A program made the translations under genes and the position numbers. A DNA stretch of 14,057 nt from Devosiaceae bacterium (GTDB taxonomy: Bacteria; Pseudomonadota; Alphaproteobacteria; Rhizobiales; Devosiaceae). The notes under the pieces are model-generated. The model saw only the letters and a program-made list of their open reading frames with translations, did not search any database and was not told the origin of the DNA. Positions 12,546 through 14,057 of this stretch are shown piece by piece; the first letter of the stretch is position 1; every line of letters begins with the position of its first letter. The stretch is taken from assembly GCA_021648375.1 (NCBI GenBank), contig JAKISW010000053.1, positions 1 through 14,057 of the forward strand, written 5' to 3'.

Positions 12546-13160
12546 ATGAACGATATAGCAAAAGCCTCAAAAGGTGAAGTCACCCGTAAGAAAATATCAA
12601 AATCCGCCTCAAGGCTGCTTGATGAAAAAGGGTATTTTGGCACCGGAATAAACGATATTCTGGCAGATGCCAAAGCCCCTAAAGGTTCGATATATTTTCA
12701 TTTTCCTGGCGGAAAACAACAAGTTGCAGCAACAGCAATCAAAGACATTGGTGATGAAATTGCCTTTTTGTTGTCCAGCTCGCTTGCCAGTGCTGATCGG
12801 CCGGAAATGGCCATAAAATACATCTTTGCCTACTTTAAAACCCGCCTTTTTGAATCGGGCTTTAGCTGCGGCTGTCCGATTTCAACAGTCGGGCTGGAGC
12901 TATCTGGAACACAATCCATAACTCTTATGGCCTGTCGTGAAGCTTATTCCTCCTGGACAGAAATATTACAGGAATATCTGGCCAAGTTTATAAGCAATGA
13001 CCAGGCAATAGAGTTGGCCGATACCATATTCTGTCAAATACAGGGTGCCTTGCTGGTTTCCAGAATAAATGGCGATATCAAACACCTCAATAACGCCTCC
13101 GTGCATTGTACCAAGCTGGTCAATGACGCGCTGACGCAAGACACAAACAATAAGTTCTGA
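12546..13160 (+). CDS. TetR-family repressor, LmrA/YxaF-like
   Basis: This is a 204-residue TetR-type regulator. The N-terminal helix-turn-helix covers about residues 12-57: KISKSASRLLDEKGYFGTGI, then NDILADAKAPKGSIYFHFPGGKQQ. The KGSIYFHFPGGK wording, and GCPISTVGLELS at 109-120 in the ligand domain, are typical of the LmrA/YxaF subgroup. That subgroup controls efflux pumps or oxidoreductases in response to small aromatic or drug-like ligands. No ribosome site precedes the ATG, and the predicted transcript would begin at the start codon. The mRNA is therefore probably leaderless. The gene probably represses itself and the SDR gene 70 bases downstream through the paired TAGRCC-type palindromes. 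The inducer is unknown. Confidence 0.9.
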   Translation: MNDIAKASKGEVTRKKISKSASRLLDEKGYFGTGINDILADAKAPKGSIYFHFPGGKQQVAATAIKDIGDEIAFLLSSSLASADRPEMAIKYIFAYFKTRLFESGFSCGCPISTVGLELSGTQSITLMACREAYSSWTEILQEYLAKFISNDQAIELADTIFCQIQGALLVSRINGDIKHLNNASVHCTKLVNDALTQDTNNKF

Positions 13161-13202
13161 TTTGATCCATGACCACACAAGCAACTCATCTATATAAATA
13201 TA

Positions 13203-13214
13203 TAGACCAGTCTA
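13203..13214 (+). promoter_or_regulatory. Operator before the SDR gene
   Basis: TAGACCAGTCTA is a palindrome apart from its central CA. It matches the TetR-gene operator TAGGCCGGTCTA at 10 of 12 positions, and both sit in ATAT-rich flanks. A TGACCA/TATAAA promoter pair with 17-base spacing (13170-13198) lies just upstream, so the site would cover the transcription start. The form agrees with my recollection of LmrA/YxaF boxes in Bacillus. Confidence 0.65.
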
Positions 13215-13230
13215 ATATAAAGGAAGCAAA

Positions 13231-14057
13231 ATGTTCAAACCAGATATACTCGTCACCGGCGCCACCGGTCTTATTGACCGCTGGCTGGTTCCACAATTAT
13301 CTTCACAGGGCAAAAGTGTTGCCGTGTTGATTCGTAACGCCGATCAACGTGCCAACGAATATAAGCACTGGATAAACCAGCAACACGGCAATCCGGCAAA
13401 CGTAGAGTTTTTTGAATTTGATTTAACCGCACCAGATAACACCCTCTTAAATCTGGATATATCTGAAGTCCAAGATGTATATCATCTGGCAGCTCGCTAT
13501 CAATTCGGATTAAACAAGCACGAAGCACGAAAAACAAATGTTGTTGGCAGTCTGAGTTTTTTACAATGGTGCAAACAGATCCCAAACCTATCCCGTTTTG
13601 TTTTTGTTACCGGTTATCTGGCCGCAACCCATGCCAAAAACATTCAAAGACTGAATAAAAACAAGCAACAACAAGCAATTGAAAACCAATACAAAACAAC
13701 CGGAGCATATGAAGCCTCAAAAGTAGAAGAAAATATCGCCCTGCAAGAGCGGGCAAAATCGCTGAACATTCCCTACACAATTATCAACCCATCTGCGATT
13801 GTCGGCGATAGTAAAACCGGACAAACCAACCAGTTTATCGGACCGAGCGATCTGGTGGCAGATCTGTTTTTTGGCAAACTGCCAGCGCTTGTTGGCGGGC
13901 CGGATATTTTTGTTCCTCTTGTCAGTGTGGATTTTGTGGCCCGTTTCATGGCTCAGATCACACAATTCCCTCAATCTGCATCCCAATCCTATTGGCTGTT
14001 GGATCAAGCCACCCCCAACCTTCCCCAATTGGTAAAATCCATCGCCAATCACATGGG
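13231..14057 (+). CDS. Extended SDR-family NAD(P)-dependent oxidoreductase (3' end outside window)
   Basis: The frame is open from the ATG at 13231 to the window end (275 codons). AGGAAG lies 5-10 bases upstream. The protein begins with a Rossmann dinucleotide-binding motif, VTGATGLIDRWLVPQL. The third glycine of the TGxxGxxG pattern is replaced by Asp, which is unusual and may weaken or change cofactor binding. It continues with FDLTAP (the usual Asp near the adenine), VYHLAARYQF, and an extended-SDR active site with Tyr and Lys in GAYEASKVEENI. NPSAIVGDSKTG follows. The pattern resembles NAD_binding_4 / thioester-reductase-like or dihydroflavonol-reductase-like proteins. The substrate is unknown. 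The upstream operator makes it the likely target of the neighbouring TetR repressor. Confidence 0.85.
   Translation, partial: MFKPDILVTGATGLIDRWLVPQLSSQGKSVAVLIRNADQRANEYKHWINQQHGNPANVEFFEFDLTAPDNTLLNLDISEVQDVYHLAARYQFGLNKHEARKTNVVGSLSFLQWCKQIPNLSRFVFVTGYLAATHAKNIQRLNKNKQQQAIENQYKTTGAYEASKVEENIALQERAKSLNIPYTIINPSAIVGDSKTGQTNQFIGPSDLVADLFFGKLPALVGGPDIFVPLVSVDFVARFMAQITQFPQSASQSYWLLDQATPNLPQLVKSIANHM

Noticed and set aside
1..14057. CRISPR array or retron-like structure.
   Set aside because: No regularly spaced repeat series of suitable length was seen. The repeats present are paired or palindromic only.

Overview
The window comes from an alphaproteobacterium, most likely in or near the Hyphomicrobiales (Rhizobiales). 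The evidence is the tRNA-Gly(TCC)/tRNA-Tyr(GTA) pair of alphaproteobacterial type, GTCATTCCGG-type palindromic intergenic repeats, and a urease cluster split by extra genes between its subunit genes in the way rhizobial clusters often are. Base composition looks moderate (roughly half GC, not computed).

Left part (1-3945). The window opens inside the 3' end of a clan GH-A-like glycoside hydrolase (+). Facing it on the minus strand are a small VOC/glyoxalase-fold protein and a class I polyphosphate kinase 2. A gene-free stretch (1865-2271) holds relic repeats, some apparently derived from tRNA-Gly. Next comes a minus-strand tRNA-Tyr/tRNA-Gly transcription unit with a recognisable promoter, then rlmB (+). 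A bidirectional terminator separates rlmB from a convergent gene for a small secreted PPC-like protein.

Centre (4019-12421). This is a minus-strand urease operon in the order ureD, ureA, ureB, cytochrome-b-like membrane gene, LprI-like gene, ureC, AbiJ/HEPN gene, ureC 3' remnant, six-helix membrane gene, ureE, ureF, ureG, and then a likely terminator. UreABC form the Ni enzyme, and all active-site residues of UreC are present. UreD, UreF and UreG form the activation complex, and UreE delivers nickel. The membrane and periplasmic extras are translationally coupled to, or closely packed with, urease genes.

The most striking observation is that the operon is interrupted directly behind ureC. 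A gene resembling abortive-infection AbiJ/HEPN proteins, followed by a cluster of palindromic repeats, lies between the intact ureC end and a second, diverged copy of the last ~20 ureC codons. That second copy still sits at normal operon spacing in front of the next operon gene. It looks like a small defence cargo island that used the 3' end of ureC as its insertion point, or the scar of recombination between two urease clusters. No integrase is visible.

Right part (12511-14057). An LmrA/YxaF-like TetR repressor gene (+) has an operator inside its own promoter and appears to be leaderless. A matching operator precedes the next gene, an extended SDR oxidoreductase that runs off the window. Together they look like a small autoregulated module.
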